A stretch of DNA of 64,000 nt from Erodium maritimum (taxonomy: Eukaryota > Streptophyta > Magnoliopsida > Geraniales > Geraniaceae), in the NCBI GenBank assembly GCA_963921825.1, contig OY997590.1, positions 39,511,039-39,575,038 on the forward strand, in the 5' to 3' direction. Positions 23,240-33,420 of the stretch are shown here, in pieces (positions within the stretch are counted from its first letter, which is position 1; each line of letters begins with the position of its first letter). The notes under the pieces are model-generated. The model did not search any database, was not told where the DNA came from, and worked only from the letters and a program-made list of their open reading frames with translations. A program made the translations under genes and the position numbers.

Positions 23240-24899
23240 CTGGTCACCTATGGCCTTTTTCTATTGTGTTGGTTGGTATTCTATATTTGGGTTGGGGGAA
23301 GGGACTGGGTTTGGGAGGGTTGGGGTGAGATCTATGCTGGTAAGGCTAGTTGAGGGTCATTGGGTTGTTCTAATGTGCATTTTGGAGTGGGGGTTCTTGG
23401 CCTCTTGTTTTGGCCTTTCTCTTTCCCTTTTTATCTCTTAAGTGGGGTTTTAGGTTATAGGTGAGGGTGTTGTCTGTGTTAGATCTCTTTAGGGTGTTAC
23501 TCCTGCAGGTTGTAGCTGCTGAGCCTTTTGCCAACAACTGAAGTCTGGGGAGGAGTTGGGTTTTTATCATTTATGCAGATGGGTTTTTGAATGTGTTAAT
23601 GTCTGCAATTTGGGGAATGGCTCAATTGTGGTTTCATAAGTTGCGTTACTGCAGTTGTGGCTGATATTTGGAAGCTTACCTGATGCAGCTGTGGTTGGAT
23701 GTTTGTGGTATGCATTTCATTTTGAGATGTTGCTGGTGGCTCAAGGATAGGTGCTAACAAGGGTGCTGTCAAGGGTGCTAAGATGCCAAAGATCATTGCA
23801 ACAGAGTTATGGAAGGGGGGTTAGATGCATTACTTGGGTTTTTGTCTTTTGTTTTGATATAGTTTGGGGTGCAAGCTTCTTATTTTCAAATGTTAGTTGG
23901 GTAGCTTGACAAGCAAGTAACCGATGGTGGTTATGGTTTGGTTGGAAAATTGTATTTGTTTTGGAGGGACAATCCCTTGACCTTGGTTTTCTTTTCGAAA
24001 ACTTGGTTTTTAATAAATTCAAAAATTGCTGATAAAAAAAAAACACTAAACACTATGTCTATCATTAAATTACATGTGTTTTTATCATCACATCACATGT
24101 TTTTTTATCAACACTACACTCTAGTTTATCACCCTTATCTTGGGGCTGATTTTTAAAAAAAGTTTAAGTTTGGGTAATTTTTATCAACACTATACACTCG
24201 GTTTATCAACACCGAACACTAGTTTTATCACCTCATTTTCCAAAATCAAACATGATTTTATCACATCATCACATGTTTTTTTATGAACACTAAGCACTAG
24301 TTATATCAACACTAAACACTATGTTTATCATTAAATTACATGTGTTTTTATCATCTCATCACATGTTTTTTTATCAACACTAAACTCTAGTTTATCACCC
24401 TTATTTTTAATTGAACATGATTTTTATCACCTCACTATCTATTTTTTATCACCCTAGTACATATTTTTTATCAACATTTAGCACTAGGTTGATACCCCGA
24501 TATAAAAAATTTATTAGTGAAGATTTATCAACACTCAACATTGTTTTTATCACCCCAATATAACTTTTTATTTTCGTGCTTCAAAATATATTCATGACTT
24601 ATCTTGATTTAAAGCCCTTGGAAAAAGAAAAATATTGGCGCAAGTTTGAAGCTAATCGGAGTTCAAACGAATCGGGAAATATTAAATTAGTGAATTGGTT
24701 AAGAAAAAATGGACACTTGTCCACATGGCACCATGCTATTACAATTATGTCCTTGCTTGTGTGAGAAATTATGAAAGTGGCGTGAATTTGGGTGGAATTG
24801 GGGTGATGATGTGGCATCATGGTGAATGTTAGATCTTACGTGTGTGGCTTGGATTGGTTCACCAGTTTTTAGGATAATAGGAGTTTCTACTGATTTCTT

Positions 24900-25622
24900 C
24901 TCTAACAATATGATCTATATCTCCAAATACTAATTTGCAGGTTGTGAACAACATATCCAATAAAGGGACCAAATAAGTGATTGTGTTCTGCATAATTAAC
25001 CACGAAAGAAGGCCATACTTGGGTGGCAAATTCTTGAGCCATAAAAATCGAGTTCAAGCAGGTAAGAGGAGAAAGGAGCATCCAAAATAGCATACACGGA
25101 TGTAGGTTTAAAATGAGGAACCTTCGTCCATATAATTGAATCTTCCACTCTACCTGAACTAAGACCAATTGAATTGAGCAAGCCTATTAAAATTATTGTC
25201 TCTTTATCCTCCCAAACGAAACAGTCACGACGAAATTATACAGACTAGGTTCCAGTAACACATACTTCGTTTAATTTCTTTCTCTTTGTAGTGGCTATTG
25301 AATACAAACGAGGAAACATGTCACAAAGAGTTGAATCCCGAAGCCAAACGTCCTCCCAGAAAAAATGATCTACTTCCATCACTTATTCGCCAATACTGAA
25401 AGCAGGATTCTTACTTAAATATAAGATATGGAAGAAGAATGAGGCATGTCACACATAGACAAACCCAGTTTGACATATTTTAACTAAACACATTAACAAG
25501 GAGTCTTGCTCTTTAGTGAATCTCCAAAACCACTTGGAAAAGACACTGATGTTTACTTTTTCTATCCGTCTAATTCCTAATCCTCCTTAATGACGTAGCT
25601 TGCAAACTATACTTCATGTTTC
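24900..25622 (-). pseudogene. Older LINE, post-RT part of ORF2
   Basis: Minus-strand text GGLGIRRIEKVN near 25590, FSKWFWRFTKEQD, then FWEDVWLRDSTLCDMFPRLY near 25350 and WEDKETIILIGLL near 25200 are standard plant LINE ORF2 words between reverse transcriptase and zf-RVT. Several stops and frame changes. The left limit is set by the right arm of the TIR element. Confidence 0.75.
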
Positions 25623-26270
25623 TTTTTCTTTTTTTTGATCAGCAAATTATTTTTTATAAAAGCCAATTCTTCGAAGAGAAGAAAAGGCCAAGAGACATAT
25701 CGTCCCTCCAAGTACACAAGTATCCAAAACACCTCATAAATAAAAAATAACCCAACCTAGTTATAAAAATCGACCCTAACTTGTGGTGCAAGAAAAGATA
25801 AGATCTAAACCCACTTTCACCCACTTAAAAAACTTCAAACCTTCTCTTGCTTGTCTTGCAAGGAAAGAAATCAAACTAACCCCAAATGTTAACCCATATT
25901 GTGTAATTTAGATCAACCTAAGTGTTGCTGAGTAAAAGCCATAAAAGATGATGCAGCAACTGTTACTCAGATCAAAACATGAAGGTGCTTCCTAATCCTC
26001 ATCTGCAGATTGTAAGCACATCCCAAAACTGTGAGGACCTGCTGCTAGAGGAGAAGTTGAGGAGAGCCTGTCAAAAATACAGCAAACAAGGCAACCTAGA
26101 GTTCCTTCTCTTGATGGATAACTCTCTACTGCATCAAAACAATTAAAAGAAAATCCCCAAGGCTTCTGTGAAGGGTAAAAAAGCAGACACAAAAACATGT
26201 TCCCAAGTATTCAAGGGAGAACACTACTATAACAGAATAGCCAAGAGAAAACACAAAAAGGAAAAAAAAA
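25623..26270 (-). mobile_element. 5'-truncated LINE 3' end (insertion 1)
   Basis: About 650 bases of LINE-like 3' UTR. Read on the minus strand it ends TTTATAAAAAATAATTTGCT GATC and a run of A, matching in style the terminus of the full-length LINE at 24010-24041 (TTGCTGAT plus A). It separates two adjoining parts of the older LINE ORF2. No coding part and no clear target duplication. Confidence 0.6.
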
Positions 26271-26701
26271 ACTCAAAACCTAGTCCTTTTCCTAAGAAGC
26301 GGTACTCCAAAATTGTAGCCTTTAGAGCCTTGAACATAGTCATATAGAAAATCGGAAGGGCGACCAAAGTTGACTTTACAAGTACAAAGCATCCAACCAT
26401 GTTCACAAGCTTAATTTTCCATAACGCGTGAGATTTTTTGAAGCCTTGTACAATATGTGCCCATGTTTGAATCTAACGAGGATCTACACCCAAAGGAAAG
26501 CCTAGATATCAAAGTGGAAGAAAGGTGACTTCACATTGGAAAATGTCTTCCACTAGCTCCTTAGACAAATGCAAACCATTCAAAAGTACTGCCATGGATT
26601 TTGAATAATTTATCTTGAGACCTGAGACAATTTGAAACATATCGAGAGTGTTCTTCTTTAACCTGAGATTTTGCTCCCTACCAGAAACAAAGAGCAATGT
26701 T
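26271..26701 (-). pseudogene. Older LINE, C-terminal RT fragment
   Basis: Minus-strand text TLLFVSGREQNLRLKKNTL then QIVSGLKINYSKSMAV is the segment right after the catalytic FADD in plant LINE RTs, and LVKSTLVALPIFYMTMF near 26360 follows it. Bounded on both sides by LINE 3'-end insertions. Confidence 0.75.
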
Positions 26702-27680
26702 TTTTTTTTATCGGCAAAGCATATTTAAATTAAAACCTCTCTCAAGGAGGAAGAGGAGTACAACAAAGAGCGTCTAGCTACAGACTCTCCAACAAAAAAT
26801 GACCAACACAACCGCTACAACCTAGGTAGCATGAAAGGGTACACAGACCCTGATGATGAATGGGTACGCAGACCCAGGTGATGAAAGGGTACGCAGACCC
26901 TGATGAAAAAAGGGTACGCAGACCCTGATGATGAAAGGGTACGCAGACCCTGATGAAGAAAGGTACGCAGGCCTAGATGATAAAAGGGTACGCAGACCCT
27001 GATGAAGAAAGGTACGCAGACCTAGATGATGAAAGGGTACGCAGACCCCGATGATGAAAGGGTACGCAGACCCTGATGATGAAAGGGTACGCAAACCCGG
27101 AGATGAAGGGGTACGCAGACCCATAAATGAAGGGGTACGCAGACCCGGAAATGAAAAAAGACGGCTAAAAAAGGAGACTCAAACCCCAATTTACCAACCA
27201 TAAAGCGCAGATAAGCTAGCCGTCTTCCAAAGTAGTCACCAAAGACTTAACCCTAACTTGAGGAGATGCTGAATCTCATCGGCACTCAAACTCAGCGAGA
27301 TAAAAGATACCGACACGCCGACGACCAACATCGCATAACGGCAGAGATATAACGGTGTAAAAACACCGAAACTCAGAACTCGTAAGAAGGACTTCTCGAT
27401 TCCAAGGCCTAAAGACCCAGTACAACCCGTCATAGGCCAACACCTAAAGAATGTCGGGCCCCGCTGCAAGACAGAAGTACAGAGGAAAACGAAAGAAGCC
27501 TAATTCGAATGAAGAGCAGTAATCCTACAAGTTGAAGAGAAATCCTTAGAGAGTAAAACAAACCTTCCGCAACGACAACCGGAGACGACACCCGAGTCAC
27601 AACGAATCCAAGGTAGGAAACGCCTCCCACGATGAATCTGGACGACGACCCCCGAGAGCCACTACGAACAAGGCCGGAAA
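26702..27680 (-). mobile_element. 5'-truncated LINE 3' end with tandem repeat (insertion 2)
   Basis: Read on the minus strand it ends ATTTAAATATGCTTTGCCGA TAAAAAAAAAA at about 26702, a LINE-type terminus. It lies between the older LINE segment ending GIYLGDFGAF (near 27680) and the one beginning TLLFVSGREQ. Between about 26834 and 27150 it contains a 26-bp tandem repeat. The rest reads as untranslated, moderately GC-rich sequence. Confidence 0.6.
26834..27150. repeat. 26-bp tandem repeat, about 13 copies
   Basis: Unit near ATGATGAAAGGGTACGCAGA CCCTG, repeated about 13 times with length variants of one to three bases. The open frames across it are by-products of the repeat. Confidence 0.92.
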
Positions 27681-28378
27681 ACACGAATGCCCCAAAATCT
27701 CCTAAATAAATCCCTTCCTCCAAACCTTGATGCATGCCCTCCACCGCTAATAAGAACACAAAAGGAAACAATGGGAAACCTTGACGAAAGTCATTACGAA
27801 CCTCAAAATCCTTGATAAGAGAACCATTTATTAACATAGGTAATGTTTCCTTAAAGCATGACAACATCCAATTTCTCCAGTGATCCCAAAACCCGTCTCA
27901 TTAAACATTTTGTCAATGAACGACAAGCTTAATTTATCGTAGACCTTCTTAAAATCCAACTGTAAAAGAGCATTTCAAATTTAATTTTTTTGACCAAAGA
28001 AAGTACCTCACATGCGATTAGAACTCCATCCATGAGCTATCGTCCCGCCACAAAGCCACTTTGAACATCATGTATGAGGTCGGGGAGAACTAGATTGAGC
28101 CTAGTAGCTAGAGTTTTAGCAAGAACTTTGTACGGTACTGATATGAGGCTTATTGGGCGTAGCTCGTTCAAACACTCAGGATTCTGGACTTTAGGAATTA
28201 TTGTAAAAAACGTTGCATTCAGACCTTTTCCAATCACTCTTGGGTCATGGAATTCCTGTACAAACTAGAAAACATCTTGTCCCACAATATCCCAACATCT
28301 CTTGAAGAATAAAATGGTGAAACCATCATGACTGAGAGATTTATCACTTCCACAGTATACAACTACGTGTCTTATCTA
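27680..28378 (-). pseudogene. Older LINE, reverse transcriptase core
   Basis: Minus-strand text HDGFTILFFKRCWDIVGQDV near 28300, MIGKGLNATFFTIIPKVQNP near 28220, ELRPISLISVPYKVLAKTLA, HDVQSGFVAGR near 28050, then LINGSLIKDFEVRNDFRQGF near 27790. These are RT motifs 0 to 3 in order. Frame changes between 27870 and 28035. Confidence 0.82.
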
Positions 28379-28985
28379 TTTTTTTTAGATAAGCAAATCA
28401 TTATATTAAATCTCTCCCTTTCCAAAGGTTGAAAAGGGAGGACAATAACCTTTAGCTACAAAGGAAGAACAACAAGAGAAGAGGGAGAGCAAACCCCAAA
28501 AACCAACCAACCACCCAAGAAACATAAGGGTGGGAAACCGAAAAATCAAGACAAAGCTAAAAAAAAGAAAAAATTTACAGTTGTCCTGAGTAAAGACCAG
28601 ATGTGCAGTGAATTTTTGAGGTTCATTGAGATCTTGGAGATGTGTAGTAGCCCATTGCAGCAAGGTAGCAATTGTTGTGGGAAATACAGGCCTATGATCT
28701 ATGAGATGATCCAATGGGAGATGGCTTCAGAGAAAATCAGCACCAACCTATATGAGGATCAACAAAAGTGGACATGGAGTGCTTGTGTTCTGCAGGATGA
28801 TCCGAAGGTAAAAGACTTCAAAAAATTAAGCCAGTAAATGAGGGGGCCTTATGCCAGTAAATGAGGAAGCCTATGTAATTTGAGGACAAAATCAGGCAAC
28901 AGAAGAGGCCTTTGGACTGAGGCAGCAAGTGAAAGAAGGGCCTTGCCAAGAACCTGCACAAAGACAAAAGACCAAATTGGCTTTT
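28379..28985 (-). mobile_element. 5'-truncated LINE 3' end (insertion 3)
   Basis: About 600 bases between the connector and RT parts of the older LINE. On the minus strand it ends GAGATTTAATATAATGATTT GCTTATCT plus A8 at about 28379, again the LINE-type terminus. No protein domain recognised inside. The right limit is approximate. Confidence 0.55.
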
Positions 28986-29304
28986 GAACAGAAAAGAAGG
29001 AAATTTCATTCTAGAGGAAGGAGGCTTAGAAAATCTCAGTTCAAAGTGATCATGAGCATGAGCTTTTATTTCTGAATGTTCCGTGAGGATGAAGGCACCG
29101 TCCTTAATAAGAGTTATCCGGTTCCAAGCTCCATGAAAATTGGTCAATTTGTGGAAATACTTTGAGCAAGAATCTCTCTCTTTGAACAATCTATGCCTGG
29201 ACATTTGACGCCAAATACGAGAAAAAAAATTTAGCGATGAGATCCACCCTGATAAGAGAATGAGACACGCTTTCTTCGTCTGGAGATCTCTATCATCTAA
29301 AATA
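28985..29304 (-). pseudogene. Older LINE, ORF2 connector before RT
   Basis: Minus-strand frame with RIWRQMSRHRLFKERDSCSK then YFHKLTNFHGAWNRITLIKD, matching the WCQKARQKWSTDGDRCSKYY region of the full-length LINE near 20600. It starts directly at the MITE boundary. Confidence 0.8.
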
Positions 29305-29667
29305 AGGAAATGTCGAATCCTAATTGTCACAGAATGGTCATTCGCAGGTCCTAACTATGCGCACATTTTTGTCACAGCTCCTAAACTAAAGGTGTTTTTT
29401 TTTACAAAACATGTAAAATGACACCGGATTTTTTTTTTTTTTTGTAAATTTATACCACCTACCTCTTGTAGTAAACTAACAAACAAAATTTATAAAAAAA
29501 ATTAAGAGGCAAAACCATCGAATGCGAACGTTATACCACTTTTTTGGTTTCATTTGACATGTTTTGTAAAAAAAACACCTTACATTTAAGATCTGTGAGA
29601 AAAAAGGTACGCGTAGTTAAGACCCGCAAATGACCATTCTGAGACGGTTAGGATTCGACGTTATCCC
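29305..29667. mobile_element. Mutator-like MITE, 363 bp
   Basis: Arms of about 115 bases (29305-29421 and 29545-29667) are inverted copies: left AATGTCGAATCCTAATTGTC and the reverse complement of the right AACGTCGAATCCTAACCGTC. The flanks are a perfect 9-bp duplication, TCTAAAATA at 29296-29304 and 29668-29676. Taking out the element with one duplication copy makes the LINE ORF2 frame read through as EALDHILDDRDLQTKKA, which proves the boundaries. No coding capacity. Confidence 0.93.
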
Positions 29668-29676
29668 TCTAAAATA

Positions 29677-30624
29677 TGGTCCAAAGCTTCTATTCCATTC
29701 AATAAAGACATAACTTGTTGATAAACAAGACCATATATCTCAGTATTCCAAACCTTTAGATCAGTGCGCAGACTCTTTATCTTAAACCAGAGCCTATAAC
29801 TCGGAGAGCCTACACAGGCATAGGACTCCCACAGATACTTTACAAAGTCATAAAATCCTTGATGATCCAACCATACATTTAAAAACATTATGGTTTTGGA
29901 CCCCAATTAATGAACTTGGACTTCAAAAAAATGGCATGTGATGAGATAAACCCCCTTTCCAAACCCTTATATGACAAGTTTTCAAATTCTAGCAAAATAA
30001 TATAGGCAAACAAGATAGCGATCGAGCCTGTAAGCCTTTCATCCTGCCCCATACCAGGTATATTTTCCTCCCTCCACCCTTAGATACGTAAGCCCTAATT
30101 AAAGAATGAAGTCTAGAAAATAAGAAAAATCAACAATTGAAAAAACACAGTTCTTGCACTCCTCTTCAGCCAGGATCAATTTGAAATCTCCTCCCATACA
30201 AAGTACATCCCAAAACAGGATTGATAACTCCAGATAGACTCCCGCAGTTCTAGATTATTAGCTAAGTGACAAGGAGCATAAATATTGATAAGAGTTACAG
30301 GTTTCTAGTTGTCACCCATAGTACCAAACCAGAGAATTACATTCTTCGGCACCACATTGTCCACCATTTGGAAAGAAGAGTCCTTCCAAAGAGTGATTAA
30401 GCCATCTGAAGCTCCAAGGGAGGGAGAGAAAACATAACCCTAATCACCTAGAAAACAACAACTTCGTATATACCTGGGAGAGAATTTATCAACCTTTGTT
30501 TCCTGTAAGAAGACATAATCTAGACGAGACTTTAAAATGAAAGACTTTATACTCCGTCTCTTATTATTGGAGTTCATTCCTCTCACATTTTAGGAGGGGA
30601 ACTTCATCTTCCTTACTGAAGAGA
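29677..30624 (-). pseudogene. Older LINE, endonuclease domain
   Basis: Minus-strand text starts NVRGMNSNNKRRSIKSFILK near 30580, then DYVFLQETKVDKFSPRYI, SPSLGASDGLITLWKDSSF and INIYAPCHLANNLELR near 30270, the first endonuclease motifs. The end of the domain near 30000 is poorly preserved. The last part (FDFVKYLWESY-like text near 29840, SYRLWFKIKSLRTDLKVWNT) is the linker before the connector. Several stops. Confidence 0.75.
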
Positions 30625-30724
30625 AAGAGGAGGATAGGAAATTACATTATCCAAATCCTCATCAGAACAAACATCCTCATAACAAATCCTCTTCTTCCTC
30701 CAAGAAGTTTATTTTCTCAAGTAT

Positions 30725-31594
30725 CTAGAGATCCATATTGTTAAACTGGTCTATGGAGAACTCAGTCGAATTCAATGCTTTTATGCCAAATTGCTTAACA
30801 TAATCCAAAGAAACATTGGGTTGTTCTTTTTCTGTGCTTTTATGACAACTTTTTGAGGGAGCTTGATAAATAACAACCGTAGGAGATTTTCCTTTTTGCT
30901 TACCCCTTTGAGTTTTGAATGTTGACTGAGCAACTAAGCTAACTTGCGTTTCACGTAACCGAGTAAAAGATACACTTTGAGTCTTTTGGATAAGACCAGC
31001 TGCATTTGAATTGTTTATAGGATTACGGTAGTCTTGGGATTTTGAATTGGACTTATCCTCCCCAGTGGTTATGTAGTTTATTGTTGAAGATGCCTCCATA
31101 ATGTCCCTCAAAGGTGGATTCAGAACTGTTAATAGAAAAATTCGGTTTCCGAATGAACTCAGCACAATATCCTTCAAGCCAATAGAGGACAATGAAGAAC
31201 TATTTTGGCCATAGGACCAGTTATTATGGGCAACAACCAAAATCCCAGGTAAAGGCATTTCTTGAAGACCTGCAACATTACTGTCTGATACATTTGGAGT
31301 ATCCTTAGTAGGCAAAGCTTTGAATTTTGGAACCCACACTTTTTTACTGTCATCTTCTCCTTTATTTTTGAAGAGCCTAATTTTAGCTTTTTAGTCCAAG
31401 CCTTGACGACCAGCAATTTGAATCTTTCCTGAACAGATCCATTCAAAGTAACAATGGTGGCTAGTGCTTGATCTTCCACCATTTGGACAAAACTAAAATA
31501 TTTTCCTGTCTAGTTTGGCCTTCTACACATAGAGCAAGAAACCAGACTACAGGTTCCAGCCAGATGAGTGAGCCACTGTTTTCCCCTTCCAAGA
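30725..31594 (-). pseudogene. Older LINE, ORF1 with RRM
   Basis: From 31530 leftward the minus strand reads GKYFSFVQMVEDQALATIVT LNG, the RNP1 half of an RRM, then ERFKLLVVKAWTKK. One frame change near 31350 leads into a 204-codon open frame (31339-30725) ending YVKQFGIKALNSTEFSIDQF NNMDL, the conserved ORF1 tail also found at 19345. The RRM first half is not present here. Confidence 0.72.
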
Positions 31595-32015
31595 GTTTTT
31601 TTTTTTTGATCCCCGAAAAAAAACGATTTTATTGAAAGCCGAAGCTGAGGTTGGACAAGAGAGACTAAATGGGCACAAATGCCTTACAATTTGATAAAAG
31701 TCTAGAGTTACAGAGAGATGCGGGATCTGAGGAATAAGGTTGGGGAGCTTTTCCAGAGAGCCAAGTCCACTTCTGAGACGGTTGAGAGCTTTAATTTCAT
31801 CAAGGAGAAGGGTAGCTGTACCTTGAGCAAGATTATTTCAACTGGTTCAAGCTGGGAGGAGAACACTGCCGAGTTTCTGGAGAGCCAAAGGTACCAGAAG
31901 CTAACAAAGAGGGTTTTTTGCCAAGAAGCTTTAGAGGCTTTGGCAGTCGAGAGACCTTCCCATTGAACTAGCAGATCAGCCACAGAACCAGGGGGCTGAA
32001 CAACTTAAGAATTGA
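31595..32015 (-). mobile_element. 5'-truncated LINE 3' end with ORF2 tail (insertion 4)
   Basis: On the minus strand the frame PPGSVADLLVQWEGLS near 31990 then FVSFWYLWLSRNSAVFS near 31890 is the C-terminal end of a LINE ORF2, followed by a short 3' UTR and a terminus CAATAAAATCG ... GGGGATC plus A14 at 31595. Truncated at the 5' side. Same orientation as the older LINE it borders. Confidence 0.72.
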
Positions 32016-32169
32016 GGTCGATCCGATCTTCAAACTCGTAACCATGCGAGGCCTGAAGGTATCTGATAAGTTTAAGGGACGTCACATCCTTCTAGTATGC
32101 AAATAATATTAGATACCTTTGGAAAAAACTCTTCCTCTTGGATTCATGCTTCATTCCGAAGACCCTCTA
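32016..32169. other. Short unassigned flank of the Del-type element
   Basis: About 150 bases between the LINE tail and the CTAGC duplication. It should be continuous with 40611 onward before the Gypsy insertion. Minus-strand open text is seen but not recognised. Confidence 0.5.
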
Positions 32170-32174
32170 CTAGC

Positions 32175-33134
32175 TGTCACGCCCCAAATTTAGTATAACC
32201 GAACCCGAAACGCGAACGGTAACACAATAAAACCATTTTCAAACCTTTTAAATAAATCGCTTAAAATCACCATTTAGTTAATCAAAATAATAATTTACAA
32301 CTCAAAGTACGTCCCAACAAGCGGACAAAAGACAAGGCGTATGTCGCTAAACTCAAAAGAAAACCCATACTCCCGCTCCCAGCCCTTCAAGCTTCGAGAG
32401 CTCACCTAGTCCGTCCCGCGACCAGTACCTGTAGGAAAAGCAGCTAGGGGTGAGCGTTCGCTCACCACCACGGATACCAGACTGACTACGGCATACTAGC
32501 AGACAATGCCGGAAACACTAACAACAAACCCAACATCGGGGACTACTATCCCCAACTCAAGTAACGCGAATGACACACAAACTGTTACTTTCCCCAACCG
32601 ACTCAACACTCGGACACGTAATGTAAACCCGACACAACGATTACGACTTCCTCCAAAGACGCGAAAGATAACCACGCAACACCCAAGTTCACAAAGAATC
32701 GCACACCAAACAAGATCGCAAAGGATCGCACTCCAGCTGCTCAGTGTCCATGCAACTTTTCCCGACACACAGTCAGATCAGGCGGTCGACCTGTCTAGCC
32801 AATACCCACACAGCTTTTCCCGACACGCAGTCGGATAAGGCGGTCGACCTGTCGCACTTTTTCCGACATGCAGTCGGATCAGGCGGTCGACCTGTCGCAC
32901 TTTTCCCGACACTCAATCGGATCAGGCGGTCGACCTGTTGCACTTTTCCCGACACGCAATCGGATGAGGCGGTCGACCTGTCACCCCGGAACTCACTTTG
33001 GTCGATATCGGGGTCAACTTAAGTCCGGTATGACCCTCGGGGTCAAATTTAGGTTCATTTAAGTGTGTCCAAAAATTTTAAATTTTCCTGTTTTTCGCCG
33101 ATTTGACTGGCGTTGACCGGGAGTGGTTCTTACA
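32175..33134 (-). repeat. Del-type Gypsy 3' LTR, 960 bp
   Basis: Bounded by the CTAGC duplication on the left and the polypurine tract on the right. Contains five copies of a repeat of about 43 bp around GGCGGTCGACCTGT (32757-32990). It is much shorter than the 5' LTR. Confidence 0.92.
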
Positions 33135-33187
33135 ATCTACCCCCCTTAAAGGAATTTCGTCCACTAATTTTAAAACAGACGTACCTC

Positions 33188-33420
33188 TGGAGTCGAACAG
33201 ATTAGGGTACTTCGCGGGAACCTCGTCCTCGCGTTCCCAAGTCGACTCAGCCTCGTGGTGCCGCCACTGCACCCATTCTAAGCGGATAACCTTTCCGCGT
33301 AGGACCTGCTCCCGCGGATCCATTTCCCAAACCTGTTTCTCCTTATACGAGACATCATCCGTTACCTCGACATCTGCCCACTCAATGACGTGCGAGGAGT
33401 CCGCATATACTTCTGCAACT
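33188..33420 (-). pseudogene. Chromodomain and integrase C-terminus fossil
   Basis: Minus-strand text PREQVLRGKVIRLEWVQWRH then ESTWEREDEVPAKYPNLF is the chromodomain of Del-type chromoviruses, placed at the end of integrase right before the 3' LTR. In the family this domain steers integration toward heterochromatin. Confidence 0.85.

Larger units (their letters stand above)
17558..24041 (+). mobile_element. Full-length L1-type LINE
   Basis: A 6.48-kb non-LTR retrotransposon flanked by a perfect 16-bp duplication, AACACTAAACACTATG at 17542-17557 and 24042-24057. It has a 5' UTR of about 230 bases, ORF1 with an RRM domain, ORF2 with endonuclease, reverse transcriptase and zf-RVT domains, a 3' UTR of about 800 bases (23240-24033), and the 3' terminus TTGCTGAT plus a short A-tail. 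The 5' end is not truncated. ORF1 carries one frame break and ORF2 one frame break and four stops, so it is inactive but not old. It landed inside the TIR element, whose unsplit repeat unit recurs near 24306. Confidence 0.92.
17040..24900. mobile_element. AT-rich element with long terminal inverted repeats
   Basis: The left arm (about 17060-17345) and the reverse complement of the right arm (about 24570-24888) match over some 280 bases; both contain TTCGTTTGAACTC, GCTTCAAACTTGCGCCA and end TTTTGAAGCACGAAAA, and their outer parts share GTGAACCAATCCAA. Between the arms the original element is AT-rich and built from repeats of TTTATCAACACT and TTTATCACCTCA, with a block of about 280 bases present twice (17385 onward and 24165 onward). 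The 6.5-kb LINE splits it. No transposase is visible, so it is non-autonomous. Exact ends and target duplication were not resolved; a Mutator-like or other TIR superfamily is possible. Confidence 0.65.
24896..31594 (-). mobile_element. Older L1-type LINE on the minus strand, interrupted
   Basis: Reading leftward from 31594, the pieces follow LINE order: ORF1 with RRM (31594-30725), endonuclease (30624-29677), a pre-RT connector (29304-28985), reverse transcriptase (28378-27680 and 26701-26271), and the post-RT and zf-RVT region (25622-24900). It is related to the LINE at 17558-24041 but far more decayed, with stops in most pieces. A MITE and three LINE 3' ends interrupt it, and the TIR element bounds it on the left. 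Its own 3' terminus and target duplication were not found. Confidence 0.8.

Noticed and set aside
26822-27124. Open frame of 100 codons with repeated GLRTLSSPGSAYPF-like text
   Set aside because: It is a by-product of the 26-bp tandem repeat, which is open in more than one frame.
32500-33020. CRISPR-like array of GGCGGTCGACCTGT repeats
   Set aside because: Repeats are adjoining units of about 43 bp without unique spacers, inside a plant LTR present in both LTR copies.
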